From: Lentisphaerota bacterium
Lineage (GTDB): Bacteria; Verrucomicrobiota; Lentisphaeria; Victivallales; Victivallaceae
Length of the DNA stretch: 37,026 bases
Direction: 5' to 3'
NCBI GenBank assembly: GCA_015061625.1
Contig: SUWG01000026.1
Coordinates: forward strand, 1-37,026
Part shown: piece after piece, positions 16,606 to 24,391 of the stretch
How the letters are laid out: each line of letters opens with the position of its first letter
Numbering within the stretch: the first letter of the stretch is position 1
Notes under the pieces: model-generated
What the model was told of the DNA's origin: nothing
Databases searched by the model: none
The model's input: the letters and a program-made list of their open reading frames with translations, nothing else
Program-made: the position numbers and the translations under genes

Positions 16606-17760
16606 ATGAACAAAAAAGAAAGTGCCCTGCCGCATATCGGGAAGCTCAAGCAGGACACTCAACAAGGTAATGGAGTAAATATAATTCATACTCCGGAAGA
16701 TTTCAAGTTGCATTTTGAATATTTTCAGCGATTCAAACTTCAGCATGATAGTCAAAATTTGCTTTTCGATCAAGGCCTGATTCACGACAAATCTCAATAC
16801 TATAACTGCCATCGGAATTATTTTGCAAGCATTGTTTCCCTGATGCGTAACCCCGATTCCAATCGGGCATATTATGATGGAATCGTCACCTGCTCAAATT
16901 CCAAAGCATGTCCAGTGTGTGCCCCTCGCATAATGGGCAAGAGATCTGCTGAAATCAGAACTGCTGTTTGGCGTTGGTTGAATCTTGCTTCGGAAAATAC
17001 CTGCTATATGCTTACTTTAACTTTTGCACATAAAATAACTGATTCACTTGAATATCTTCTGAAACTTTTCAGCATGGCGGTTCAGATTTTCTGGGCAAAT
17101 GGTAGCGTCAAAAGGCTATTTAATCGCAATGGCTATCGTGGTCGCATTACATCGCTGGAAATTCAATATTCTCGGCACAACGGATTTCATCCTCATCAAC
17201 ATATTTTATTTTTCTCAAGAAAAAGTATGTTTGATATAGAAAAACTCCGTCACTTTTGGCTTTCTGCACTTTCTTCTGTTGGTCTTTCGGGCCTGTCAGA
17301 TATTGCCCTCGATCTGATCGAGGCTCGTTCAGCAGAAAACTATCTTACTAAAATATCTTCGGAAATGGCTTTGGGAAACCTGAAACAGGGCAGGGGAATC
17401 AATCATTACTCCCCGATGCAACTGCTTGCCGAAGTCGGAGCCGGTTATGTCTGGGCAAAAGATGTTTGGTGTGAATATTTCAAAGCAACCAAAGGAATCC
17501 ACTCTCTCTACTGGTCAAAGCACCTTAAAGCATTTTTCGGGATCAATGAAGTGTCTGACAATCAAATCGCCAGTGGCGTAACAGATCACAATCTGCAAAG
17601 ATTTCTTGATTTCCCAGCCTACTACTTCCGTCGGCTGTCCGTGGATCACAAAGCAACCCTCCGGAAATATGCTGCATTCAACCAGTGGGATAAAGCAAGT
17701 GCATTGCTGGATGAGTTAAATATAATTCACTGGAAAGAATACTCAGAACAACTATTATAA
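16606..17760 (+). CDS. rep: Rolling-circle replication initiator (HUH Rep), copy 2
   Basis: 384 residues, identical to the copy-1 Rep: Cys knuckle 96-105, HUH pair His197/His199, catalytic Tyr246 candidate. Both copies are intact, with no frameshift or stop, so replication competence of the array seems preserved. Confidence 0.85.
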   Translation: MNKKESALPHIGKLKQDTQQGNGVNIIHTPEDFKLHFEYFQRFKLQHDSQNLLFDQGLIHDKSQYYNCHRNYFASIVSLMRNPDSNRAYYDGIVTCSNSKACPVCAPRIMGKRSAEIRTAVWRWLNLASENTCYMLTLTFAHKITDSLEYLLKLFSMAVQIFWANGSVKRLFNRNGYRGRITSLEIQYSRHNGFHPHQHILFFSRKSMFDIEKLRHFWLSALSSVGLSGLSDIALDLIEARSAENYLTKISSEMALGNLKQGRGINHYSPMQLLAEVGAGYVWAKDVWCEYFKATKGIHSLYWSKHLKAFFGINEVSDNQIASGVTDHNLQRFLDFPAYYFRRLSVDHKATLRKYAAFNQWDKASALLDELNIIHWKEYSEQLL

Positions 17761-17825
17761 CAACAAATATTGCTTGAACTCAACATCTCCTTTTTTTTGA
17801 ATAAAAAAACGTTTTAAGGCGTTTT

Positions 17826-17862
17826 AAGCACATTTTGCACTTGCCCGGTGTCGAATGTGCTT
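17826..17862 (+). terminator. Stem-loop after rep, copy 2
   Basis: AAGCACATT/AATGTGCTT 9-bp stem with a 19-nt loop, as in copy 1. Confidence 0.4.
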
Positions 17863-17916
17863 TCTCATCCAATTGCTCTTCAGATGGCTAAAAACCGCAT
17901 TTCTGCCCATTTTAGA

Positions 17917-17944
17917 ATGTCGCATAATGTACGTTATGTTAAAT
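17917..17944 (+). other. dif: attR with canonical dif-like site
   Basis: ATGTCGCATAA (XerC-arm-like, 17917-17927), TGTACG (6-nt centre), TTATGTTAAAT (XerD arm, 17934-17944). The XerD arm equals the E. coli dif arm in all 11 positions, and the inner seven bases of the XerC arm (CGCATAA) also match. It is the only site here with a 6-nt centre, so it is probably the chromosomal dif or a dif-like site, reformed on the right of the integrated array. Position at the replication terminus cannot be checked from the window. Confidence 0.78.
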
Positions 17945-18128
17945 TAATTATGTATTGTTTTTGCTGCAACTCTTTTGTAATTATCTGTATTTTTAATTAA
18001 TTACAAAAACCAAAAAACATCTTGTAAATAAGTTTGTAATAAATGTAAGTTATTTTTTCGTCATTTCATCATCGCAACATTCCGGTGAAAAATATTTTTG
18101 TCTTCAAAAGTTTTTCATTCTATCAGCA
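17945..18128. other. AT-rich noncoding region right of dif
   Basis: No gene seen. It contains AATTAATTA and TTGTAAT-type repeats (for example TTTTGTAATTA near 17970 and TAATTAATTACAAAA near 17994, partly complementary). It could hold accessory dif-flanking elements, but nothing is assignable. Confidence 0.4.
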
Positions 18129-18157
18129 TTGACTTTTCGATGTTATGGACTTATATT
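18129..18157 (+). promoter_or_regulatory. Promoter of the fabD-HAD operon
   Basis: TTGACT (18129-18134), 17 bp, TATATT (18152-18157). Confidence 0.78.
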
Positions 18158-18197
18158 TACTCATTGACAATCTCTAAATCAACCAAAAGGATACTTT

Positions 18198-19115
18198 ATG
18201 AAACCATTTTTTGTCTTTTCCGGTCAGGGTGCCCAGTTCGCAGGCATGGGTAAAGATCTGGCAGCCTATTCTGTCGCAGCCAAAAACATTTTTAATGCTG
18301 CCGATCAGGCTTTGGGCTATTCTTTGAGTGACATCATTTTTAATGGTCCGGATGAAAAACTTACCCAAACAATATATTGTCAACCGGCAATCTATACCAT
18401 GAGTTGCGCCGCCCTCGCCGCTTTTTACGAGAAACACCCCGGAGTGCAACCGGTTGCCTGTGCCGGATTGAGTTTGGGCGAATACGGAGCCCTTTACGCC
18501 GCAAAGGCATTTGATTTCGTTACAGGATTGAAGCTTTTAGCCAAACGGGCCGAGTTGATGGATGCCGCCTGCAAAGCGACCAATGGCTCAATGGCTTCTG
18601 TAATCAATGGCGATCCGGCGGTGATCCGCGAAGTTTGCGAAAAATGCGATGTCGACGTTGCCAATTTCAACAGTCCCGGACAAATCGTCATTTCTGGCGA
18701 CAAAGAGTTGTTGAATAACGCTGTAGATGCTTTGAAAGCCGCCGGTATCCGCAAGGTGATTGTTCTGAATGTTGCCGGAGCATTTCACTCAAGGATGATG
18801 AAGCCCGCCGGGGATGCCCTGCTCCCGGTTTTGGAAAGCACTCAATTCACAACTCCTGTCTGCCCGGTATACCACAATTTCACTGCGGCTCCGGCGGCAG
18901 ATATCAACGAAATCCGCAAAAATCTGGCTGCTCAAGTTGCCGGTTCCGTCCGCTGGGAAGAAAGCGTGCGTGCAATTGCTGCCGCTGGAGCTGACACTAT
19001 GATCGAATTCGGTCCGGGCAATGTCCTTACCAAACTTTGTTCCCGTACCCTGCCCGATATCAAGACCGTGAATATAAACTCCTTCGACACTTTGCAAGCG
19101 TTCCCGGCGGAATAA
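18198..19115 (+). CDS. fabD: Malonyl-CoA:ACP transacylase
   Basis: 305 residues, normal for FabD. It transfers malonyl from CoA to acyl carrier protein, supplying fatty-acid elongation in the cytosol. Visible motifs: FSGQGAQFAGMG (7-18), the nucleophile elbow GLSLGEYGAL with Ser92, Arg117 in AKRAELM, NSPGQIVISG (158-167), and NVAGAFHSRMM with catalytic His197. RBS AAAGGA precedes the ATG. A HAD phosphatase follows after 3 nt. It is not beside other fab genes here, unlike many bacteria. It is the first gene right of the dif-like site. Confidence 0.95.
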   Translation: MKPFFVFSGQGAQFAGMGKDLAAYSVAAKNIFNAADQALGYSLSDIIFNGPDEKLTQTIYCQPAIYTMSCAALAAFYEKHPGVQPVACAGLSLGEYGALYAAKAFDFVTGLKLLAKRAELMDAACKATNGSMASVINGDPAVIREVCEKCDVDVANFNSPGQIVISGDKELLNNAVDALKAAGIRKVIVLNVAGAFHSRMMKPAGDALLPVLESTQFTTPVCPVYHNFTAAPAADINEIRKNLAAQVAGSVRWEESVRAIAAAGADTMIEFGPGNVLTKLCSRTLPDIKTVNINSFDTLQAFPAE

Positions 19116-19118
19116 AAA

Positions 19119-19763
19119 ATGAGGTTCCAAGCATATTTTTTCGATTTTGACGGGACTATCGGTGCAACCGAAGTGGATATCCGTGCTTCATGGCTGGCGG
19201 CACTTGATCACTTCGGTTTGCCGAAAGAACCATTCTATCAGCATTTTCAAATCGGGCCTACCCCATTGGAATCGATCGCTATGCTTTATCCTGATATGCC
19301 GCTTGACAGACGCAAGATGTTCTTTGAAACGTACAAATCGCTGCACGATGATGCAGAACATTATCTGGCCCGCCCCTACCCCGGGATCGCTGCAATGCTG
19401 CAAAAACTTCATCAGGCCGGAAAAAAGATTTACATTGTCACCAACAAGCGATATAAACCTTTGTATAAGTTGGTTCGTCAGTTCGGTTTTGCCCAATATA
19501 TTGATGGTTTATTTGTACCGGATATCATTGATATCGATCCGGAAAAGCACTTAAAAAAGAGTGACAGTCTTGCTTTGGCTATGCGTGTGGCCGGAGTTTC
19601 CGCTGAAGAATCACTTATGGTCGGAGATACCGCTATTGATATCACTGTCGGAAAAAGTAACCGTACAATGACCTGTGCAGTGACTTGGGGATATGGTTCT
19701 TATGAATCGTTAAAGGCATCTTCTCCGGATTATCTGATCGATCATCCGAAGGAACTGCCTTGA
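19119..19763 (+). CDS. HAD-superfamily hydrolase, phosphoglycolate phosphatase-like
   Basis: 214 residues. Motif I is FFDFDGTIG with Asp9 (nucleophile) and Asp11; motif II is YIVTNKRYK (Thr in strand 2); motif III Lys is in the KHLKKSD region; motif IV is LMVGDTAIDI. The helical cap between motifs I and II fits the Gph/PGP subfamily. The substrate is not determinable; phosphoglycolate or another small phosphoester, or pyrophosphate (PpaX-type), is possible. It is translationally coupled to fabD (3-nt gap), with no obvious functional link. Confidence 0.85.
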   Translation: MRFQAYFFDFDGTIGATEVDIRASWLAALDHFGLPKEPFYQHFQIGPTPLESIAMLYPDMPLDRRKMFFETYKSLHDDAEHYLARPYPGIAAMLQKLHQAGKKIYIVTNKRYKPLYKLVRQFGFAQYIDGLFVPDIIDIDPEKHLKKSDSLALAMRVAGVSAEESLMVGDTAIDITVGKSNRTMTCAVTWGYGSYESLKASSPDYLIDHPKELP

Positions 19764-19764
19764 T

Positions 19765-20421
19765 TCAGGTATTGGCACAAAATGCAACCGTATTTACCAG
19801 TGAATGCAACAGAATCGATGAGTAAAGATTCTTTCGAGTCAGATAAATCAACTGAAAACTTACTCCCATAATGAATAAAGCCGGTAATCCTTTGATAAAA
19901 AAGTGGATTACTGCAAACAATGCCGAGGTAAGAAAAACAGCAACTGCCATCGGCATTTTTTTTAAAAACATTCCGTAAATAATTCTGCGGAAGAGTACCT
20001 CCTCGACCACCGGAGTAACAACACATACCGCCAAATACATAAAAATCCGTTCCCGCCATTGAGTATTGGCGGCAACATCATTCAACACCTCCTGCTTTTC
20101 CGCAACTTCAGTACCGGCTCTTTCCAAAAACATATCCCAGGGCAGTGATATCAGCATCACCAGCAGCATCATCCCGATATAAAATAAAAAAACAGCAACA
20201 ATGTCCTTGCCTTCAAGTTTTTTCATTCCTAATTGCGGATAAGTGCCGATACACGCTACCAATGCCAGCAACTCAACTACCAGCATCGATTGGACATCCG
20301 GAATATTGAACATCCTGACAATCAACATTCCAAAAATCAACATTCCAAAAATCCAAACCATCCGCAACGGGGAAAGCGGTAAATCTTCGCTCCATGGCAT
20401 TGCTGATTCTTTATCTATCAT
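19765..20421 (-). CDS. CPBP-family intramembrane glutamic endopeptidase
   Basis: 218 residues from the ATG at 20421; a longer frame from 20448 lacks an RBS, while GGGAGA sits 9 nt before 20421. There are about six hydrophobic helices. CPBP (Abi) motifs by this numbering: EEVLFRR with Glu140/Glu141 and Arg145, FAVIHF with His173, and HSLVN with His206, all in membrane segments. Relatives include Rce1 and bacteriocin-immunity proteases; the bacterial substrate is unknown. The start overlaps the tsaE stop (GATGATAGATAA context), so it is translationally coupled to tsaE. Confidence 0.82.
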   Translation of the reverse strand: MIDKESAMPWSEDLPLSPLRMVWIFGMLIFGMLIVRMFNIPDVQSMLVVELLALVACIGTYPQLGMKKLEGKDIVAVFLFYIGMMLLVMLISLPWDMFLERAGTEVAEKQEVLNDVAANTQWRERIFMYLAVCVVTPVVEEVLFRRIIYGMFLKKMPMAVAVFLTSALFAVIHFFIKGLPALFIMGVSFQLIYLTRKNLYSSILLHSLVNTVAFCANT

Positions 20422-20836
20422 CAATGGAAATCTCCCTGCTGTTTTCATCCAGATGGCGGATAGATATCTTTATTGCATCATCGGGAATCACATTGCCGAT
20501 GCGTTCCGGCCATTCGACCAATGCGAAACCTTTCGGATCGTCAAAAAACTCATCCACTCCGAATGCCAAAGCGGATTCGGCAGATGATATACGATACAGA
20601 TCGAGATGATACAACCTGTTCCCACCCGGCAGGGAATATTCCTGCGCAATAGTATATGTCGGGCTGGAAACTGCTTCGGTAACACCGAGCCCGCGGGCAA
20701 ATCCTCTGGCAAACACGGTCTTCCCTGCCCCCAGATCACCATTCAAAGTCAGTACACATCCGGGTGACAGTTTTTTTGCCAATTCAAATGCGGCATTTTC
20801 AGTTTCCGCTTCACTGTAAGTAATTATTTTTTTCAT
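20411..20836 (-). CDS. tsaE: tRNA threonylcarbamoyladenosine biosynthesis ATPase TsaE
   Basis: 141 residues, typical length. It is the P-loop ATPase of the TsaB-TsaD-TsaE complex that makes t6A37 on ANN-decoding tRNAs. Walker A is NGDLGAGKT (32-40), the switch-like SSPTYTI follows at about 57, then HLDLYR and VEWPER (Walker B region). It is first gene of a minus-strand pair with the CPBP protease. No RBS better than a weak A/G tract is visible. Confidence 0.93.
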   Translation of the reverse strand: MKKIITYSEAETENAAFELAKKLSPGCVLTLNGDLGAGKTVFARGFARGLGVTEAVSSPTYTIAQEYSLPGGNRLYHLDLYRISSAESALAFGVDEFFDDPKGFALVEWPERIGNVIPDDAIKISIRHLDENSREISIDDR

Positions 20837-20902
20837 GATTTCCCTCTGAACAACATTTTACTGAATATAACTCTTAAAAACATTATTTACAAGCGGTATG
20901 GA

Positions 20903-20931
20903 TTGAAAAAAAGTGTTTTTGATGCTATATT
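20903..20931 (+). promoter_or_regulatory. Promoter of asnB
   Basis: TTGAAA (20903-20908), 17 bp, TATATT (20926-20931). Confidence 0.78.
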
Positions 20932-20972
20932 AATATAAGGAAGTCGGAATAATCAAACGAACAGAGATTTTT

Positions 20973-22868
20973 ATGTGTGCTATTTCCGGAATCGTAAATA
21001 CTCATGGCCGTTCTTTTCACAAAGTTATTACCGCTATGATGAAGAAACAAAATCACCGTGGTCCGGATGATTGCGGTATCTTTGAATCTCCTGATGCGGT
21101 GTTCGCTCACAATCGTCTTTCCATTATCGATTTGACCGACGGCCATCAACCGATGGTCAGTAAAAGTGGCCGGTTGGCTGTAATGCTCAATGGTGAAATT
21201 TACAATTACCGGGATTTACGAACCAAACTTATCTCACTCGGTCATAATTTCACAACAGAATCGGACACAGAAACATTGCTTCACCTTTACGAAAGTTACG
21301 GCAGTGAATGTGTTAATTTTCTGGATGGGATGTTTGCCTTTGCTGTTTTCGATCAGGTCAAACGCAAATTGCTTCTCGCTCGTGACCGGCTCGGTCAAAA
21401 GCCCCTGCTCTATTTTATGGATGGAGATACGCTGGTTTTTGCCAGTGAATTTTCCGGATTGGAGCAACATCCGGCGTTTCCACGTCAATTGGATAAAGAA
21501 TCCGTCAGCAATTTTCTGTCTCTGCAATATGTTCCGCAACCGGATACCATTTTCCGCCAGGTGCGCAAACTTCTTCCCGGACATATTTTGGAATTGGATC
21601 TGGATAATAATCATATTTCCATACGCTGTTACTGGCAGGCTGATTTCTCTATAAAAAACAGTAATCTTGATATGGATAGCGCAACTGCGAAATTGCGCTC
21701 GCTGGTCGAGAAAGCCGTCGAAAAACGTTTGGTTTCCGATGTTCCGATCGGGACTTTTCTATCCGGAGGCATAGATTCCTGCATCGTTACCGGTATTGCT
21801 GCAAAATTGCTGTACCCTGCCCCGTGTGATACATTTACAGCGGCATTTTCCCAATCTGCTTATGATGAAAGGGATGCCGCAAAACGTTCCGCAGAGATTA
21901 TCAACAAAGTTTCCGGCGGCAATCTGCGCCATCACCAACGGGAAATAAAGCCGGATGATTTTCAAATTGCTGAAAAACTTTCTTATCACTTCGGGGAACC
22001 ATTTGCGGATGCATCTGCAATGCCGTTATATCTGTTAAGCAAATTTGCCAAAGAAAAGATATCTGTCGCGCTCTGCGGCGACGGAGCAGATGAAATATTT
22101 GCCGGTTATGAGCGTTATCTGGCCATGCGTTATGCAGAAAAATTATATTGGATACCGCAAGCCGCCCGCAAGATTATTTTTAACACCTTTGCAGCATTAT
22201 TCCCGGAACATGGCGAACGCAGTAAGTGTGGCAGGATTCGCCGCTTGTTAAAACTTTTTGCCGCTCCGGAAAAAATAGGTTACTTCAATTTGCTTGACCG
22301 TTGCCCGGCCGCAATAAAAAAAGAATTATTCGGCCCGCAGTTGGATGAGGTCAGAAATTACGATTCCTCACAGTGTTTTACGTCATTGAATTGGGAATTG
22401 ATTGCCAAAGACCGGGTAGAAAAACTCGGAGAATTGGATCTGCGGACATATCTGCCTTGCGATATTTTACCCAAGGCGGATATATCTTCCATGGCCAATG
22501 CTTTGGAGTTACGCTCACCTTTTCTGGATACCGCTGTTGTTGAATTTGCTGCCCGGCTCCCGATGAACTACAAACTTAACGCCAAACGCAGAAAATATAT
22601 CCTCTGCGCCGCATTCCCCGAATTTATTACGCCAGAATTGCTTCAGCGGCCCAAACGTGGTTTCGGAGTACCGATGGCCGGTTGGCTCCGGAATTCGTGG
22701 AAAGAACAGGCTTACGACAAACTTTTCAATTCTCGTTTGACCGCCGATGGTTTTATCCGGAAAGATGCACTGAAAAAGTATTGGCAACTGCATCAGGAAG
22801 GCAGAGATTTCAGTTATCTGCTTTGGAATCTCGTTGTGTTTGCGTTCTTTTTAGACCGGCACAAATGA
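20973..22868 (+). CDS. asnB: Glutamine-hydrolysing asparagine synthase
   Basis: 631 residues, full-length AsnB. It forms asparagine from aspartate, glutamine and ATP. Cys2 (MCAISGIVN) is the glutaminase nucleophile after Met removal; NHRGPDDCG, LSIIDL and LNGEIYNY follow in the class II amidotransferase domain. FLSGGIDSC (about 262-270) is the PPi loop of the synthetase domain, followed by CGDGADEIFAGYERY and the ALELRSPFLD block. It is monocistronic with its own promoter. Its stop is immediately adjacent to the stop of the opposite-strand prepilin-like gene. In some organisms such enzymes modify exopolysaccharide or peptide substrates, but no such neighbours are present. Confidence 0.93.
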   Translation: MCAISGIVNTHGRSFHKVITAMMKKQNHRGPDDCGIFESPDAVFAHNRLSIIDLTDGHQPMVSKSGRLAVMLNGEIYNYRDLRTKLISLGHNFTTESDTETLLHLYESYGSECVNFLDGMFAFAVFDQVKRKLLLARDRLGQKPLLYFMDGDTLVFASEFSGLEQHPAFPRQLDKESVSNFLSLQYVPQPDTIFRQVRKLLPGHILELDLDNNHISIRCYWQADFSIKNSNLDMDSATAKLRSLVEKAVEKRLVSDVPIGTFLSGGIDSCIVTGIAAKLLYPAPCDTFTAAFSQSAYDERDAAKRSAEIINKVSGGNLRHHQREIKPDDFQIAEKLSYHFGEPFADASAMPLYLLSKFAKEKISVALCGDGADEIFAGYERYLAMRYAEKLYWIPQAARKIIFNTFAALFPEHGERSKCGRIRRLLKLFAAPEKIGYFNLLDRCPAAIKKELFGPQLDEVRNYDSSQCFTSLNWELIAKDRVEKLGELDLRTYLPCDILPKADISSMANALELRSPFLDTAVVEFAARLPMNYKLNAKRRKYILCAAFPEFITPELLQRPKRGFGVPMAGWLRNSWKEQAYDKLFNSRLTADGFIRKDALKKYWQLHQEGRDFSYLLWNLVVFAFFLDRHK

Positions 22869-23582
22869 TCAAAGCCCGGAGACCGTATCTCCGGTTGTAT
22901 CAACTTTTCCGGAATTGAACCAGGTGTTTTTCAGAGCCGCTTCTGTTGCCGATGGATATGCTTCTCTGCATGGCACTTCCGGCGGCATCAGCATTGTTAC
23001 ATGACCATCTAAAAATGCCACAGATGCTCTGCGGTTATGCCGGAAAAACACCGCACGATTATTGCCGTATGACACTGCATCAAACTTGCCGGCGGGATTG
23101 GTAACATTGCAATAGTAACACAAGTGACCGCTGTTTTCCACCAACATCGCAGTCCGTGAGGGATTCTGATGCGAAGCAACTTTTATTCCCTGACAGACAC
23201 CGACAGATGCAATGAGGTAGTTCAAACCGAAGTTGGTAGTGATACCGGTTCTTGAATCTTCCGACGGACAAAACAATAAATCCGCAGGATTTTCAGAAGC
23301 TTTTTCGTGATTGAGATAATCCCGGATCATGCCATTGAGCCACTCTTTCGGAGAGACCACGCCATCCCCTCCCAGATTATCCATGCTTGGCAAATAATCC
23401 TCGTTATCATCGGCATAAAAACGGTATATTTGCGACAGTTGTCTTTCATTGGAAATACAACTTGCCGCCCTGCCCCGTTCTCTGGCCGAGGACAAGGCCG
23501 GCAATAAAATAGCCGCAAGCACTGCAATAATAGCGATGACGACCAATAATTCTATCAAAGTGAACGATAACGATTTTTTCAT
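22869..23582 (-). CDS. Prepilin-like DUF1559-type exported protein (Ser at -1)
   Basis: 237 residues. Short leader MKKSLS, then [36 protein letters not shown]. The peptidase usually needs Gly at -1; here it is Ser6, while Glu +5 is kept. The C-terminal H-X9-DG block reads [17 protein letters not shown]. The ARERGRxASCxSN stretch after the helix is the same as in the protein at 7732-8508. Several Cys pairs (CPSED, CYYCN) may be structural. It is a single-gene unit with a clear promoter and no linked regulator. Confidence 0.83.
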   Translation of the reverse strand: MKKSLSFTLIELLVVIAIIAVLAAILLPALSSARERGRAASCISNERQLSQIYRFYADDNEDYLPSMDNLGGDGVVSPKEWLNGMIRDYLNHEKASENPADLLFCPSEDSRTGITTNFGLNYLIASVGVCQGIKVASHQNPSRTAMLVENSGHLCYYCNVTNPAGKFDAVSYGNNRAVFFRHNRRASVAFLDGHVTMLMPPEVPCREAYPSATEAALKNTWFNSGKVDTTGDTVSGL

Positions 23583-23663
23583 AAAACGATTCAGCTTATC
23601 AAATTTGTTTTCACTCGGAGCTGCAGAATTACGAAAGACAGAATCTGCGTTTTTTTAAGATAT

Positions 23664-23692
23664 AATGTACCCCGGAACAATAACTTTGTCAA
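23664..23692 (-). promoter_or_regulatory. Promoter of the second prepilin-like gene
   Basis: On the minus strand: TTGACA (23692-23687), 17 bp, TACATT (23669-23664). Confidence 0.72.
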
Positions 23693-23716
23693 GCAAATAA
23701 CCAAAGAAAACGACAA

Positions 23717-24391
23717 TTATTTCAACGCCGCGGCAAGCGGACAATTTTCCGGGATCGGCAAGCCTTTGCGATATACATCTAAAATTTCTCTGGAAGAACC
23801 GGCCAATTCACGCCGAACCGCCCTGCGTTCACCTTTTATCCGGGCGATATGCATATTATCGTAGTTTGTAGTTTGATGACGCATCCATGCGATCACCGCA
23901 GCCTCGGCCCGTTGGGCAAGCGGAATCCTTTCAGTTCTGGCCACAGTACCACTGCCGACCGGAATGGTTTGATCAGTCACGGCATCGGCCAAATCCCATG
24001 CAAGTTCCTCGTATTGCGGGGCAAAAGCGAGGTAATCCACAACCGCTTGACGAAATTCAACCACATAAGCATCCTGTTTGGCTATCCGTGCCTGACGGGC
24101 GGCTTCCAATTTTCTTAAATAAGCCGGATTACTGCGTTCTTCTGCCAAATCATTTTTGACTTTTTCTGCAACATTTTTATCACACCATAACCCGATGGCT
24201 TCTATCCGCCGCTTCCGTTTGTGAACAACGATCCAGCAATCCGTAAGAGCTTTCAATCTTCTGGTCAGCCCCGGATCTCCGGATGGAATAAAAATCCACT
24301 CATCCGGCACAGTAACAACTTTGCCGTTATGTAAAAAATCTTTCGGCCGATTAGTGCGCCAAACCTGATATTCTTCCGAAGCGGAACTCAT
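23717..24391 (-). CDS. DUF2293-type protein
   Basis: 224 residues. The C-terminal third (about 150-210) matches the DUF2293 pattern: basic residues, AEAAVIAWMRHQTTNYDNM, then IKGERRAVRRELAGSSREIL. The N-terminus (residues 1-90) carries a basic stretch KRKRRIEAIGLW and no signal peptide or membrane helix, so it is cytoplasmic and possibly nucleic-acid binding. The function of the family is unknown. It overlaps the upstream DUF362 gene by 4 nt (ATGA), which implies translational coupling. Confidence 0.68.
   Translation of the reverse strand: MSSASEEYQVWRTNRPKDFLHNGKVVTVPDEWIFIPSGDPGLTRRLKALTDCWIVVHKRKRRIEAIGLWCDKNVAEKVKNDLAEERSNPAYLRKLEAARQARIAKQDAYVVEFRQAVVDYLAFAPQYEELAWDLADAVTDQTIPVGSGTVARTERIPLAQRAEAAVIAWMRHQTTNYDNMHIARIKGERRAVRRELAGSSREILDVYRKGLPIPENCPLAAALK

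Larger units (their letters stand above)
15418..17927 (+). mobile_element. Xer-dependent integrative element, tandem copy 2 (2,510 bp)
   Basis: Head-to-tail repeat of copy 1. All three products and the overlapping reading frames are identical, and I saw no base difference in the parts compared by eye. The right end is the chromosomal XerD arm at attR. Tandem arrays let a rolling-circle initiator nick at one origin and terminate at the next, releasing a unit-length single-stranded circle, as shown for CTXphi arrays. Confidence 0.8.

Noticed and set aside
12908..17927. Composite transposon or IS pair
   Set aside because: No transposase, no terminal inverted repeats and no target duplication; unit boundaries coincide with XerC/XerD-like arms and the initiator is of the rolling-circle Rep type.
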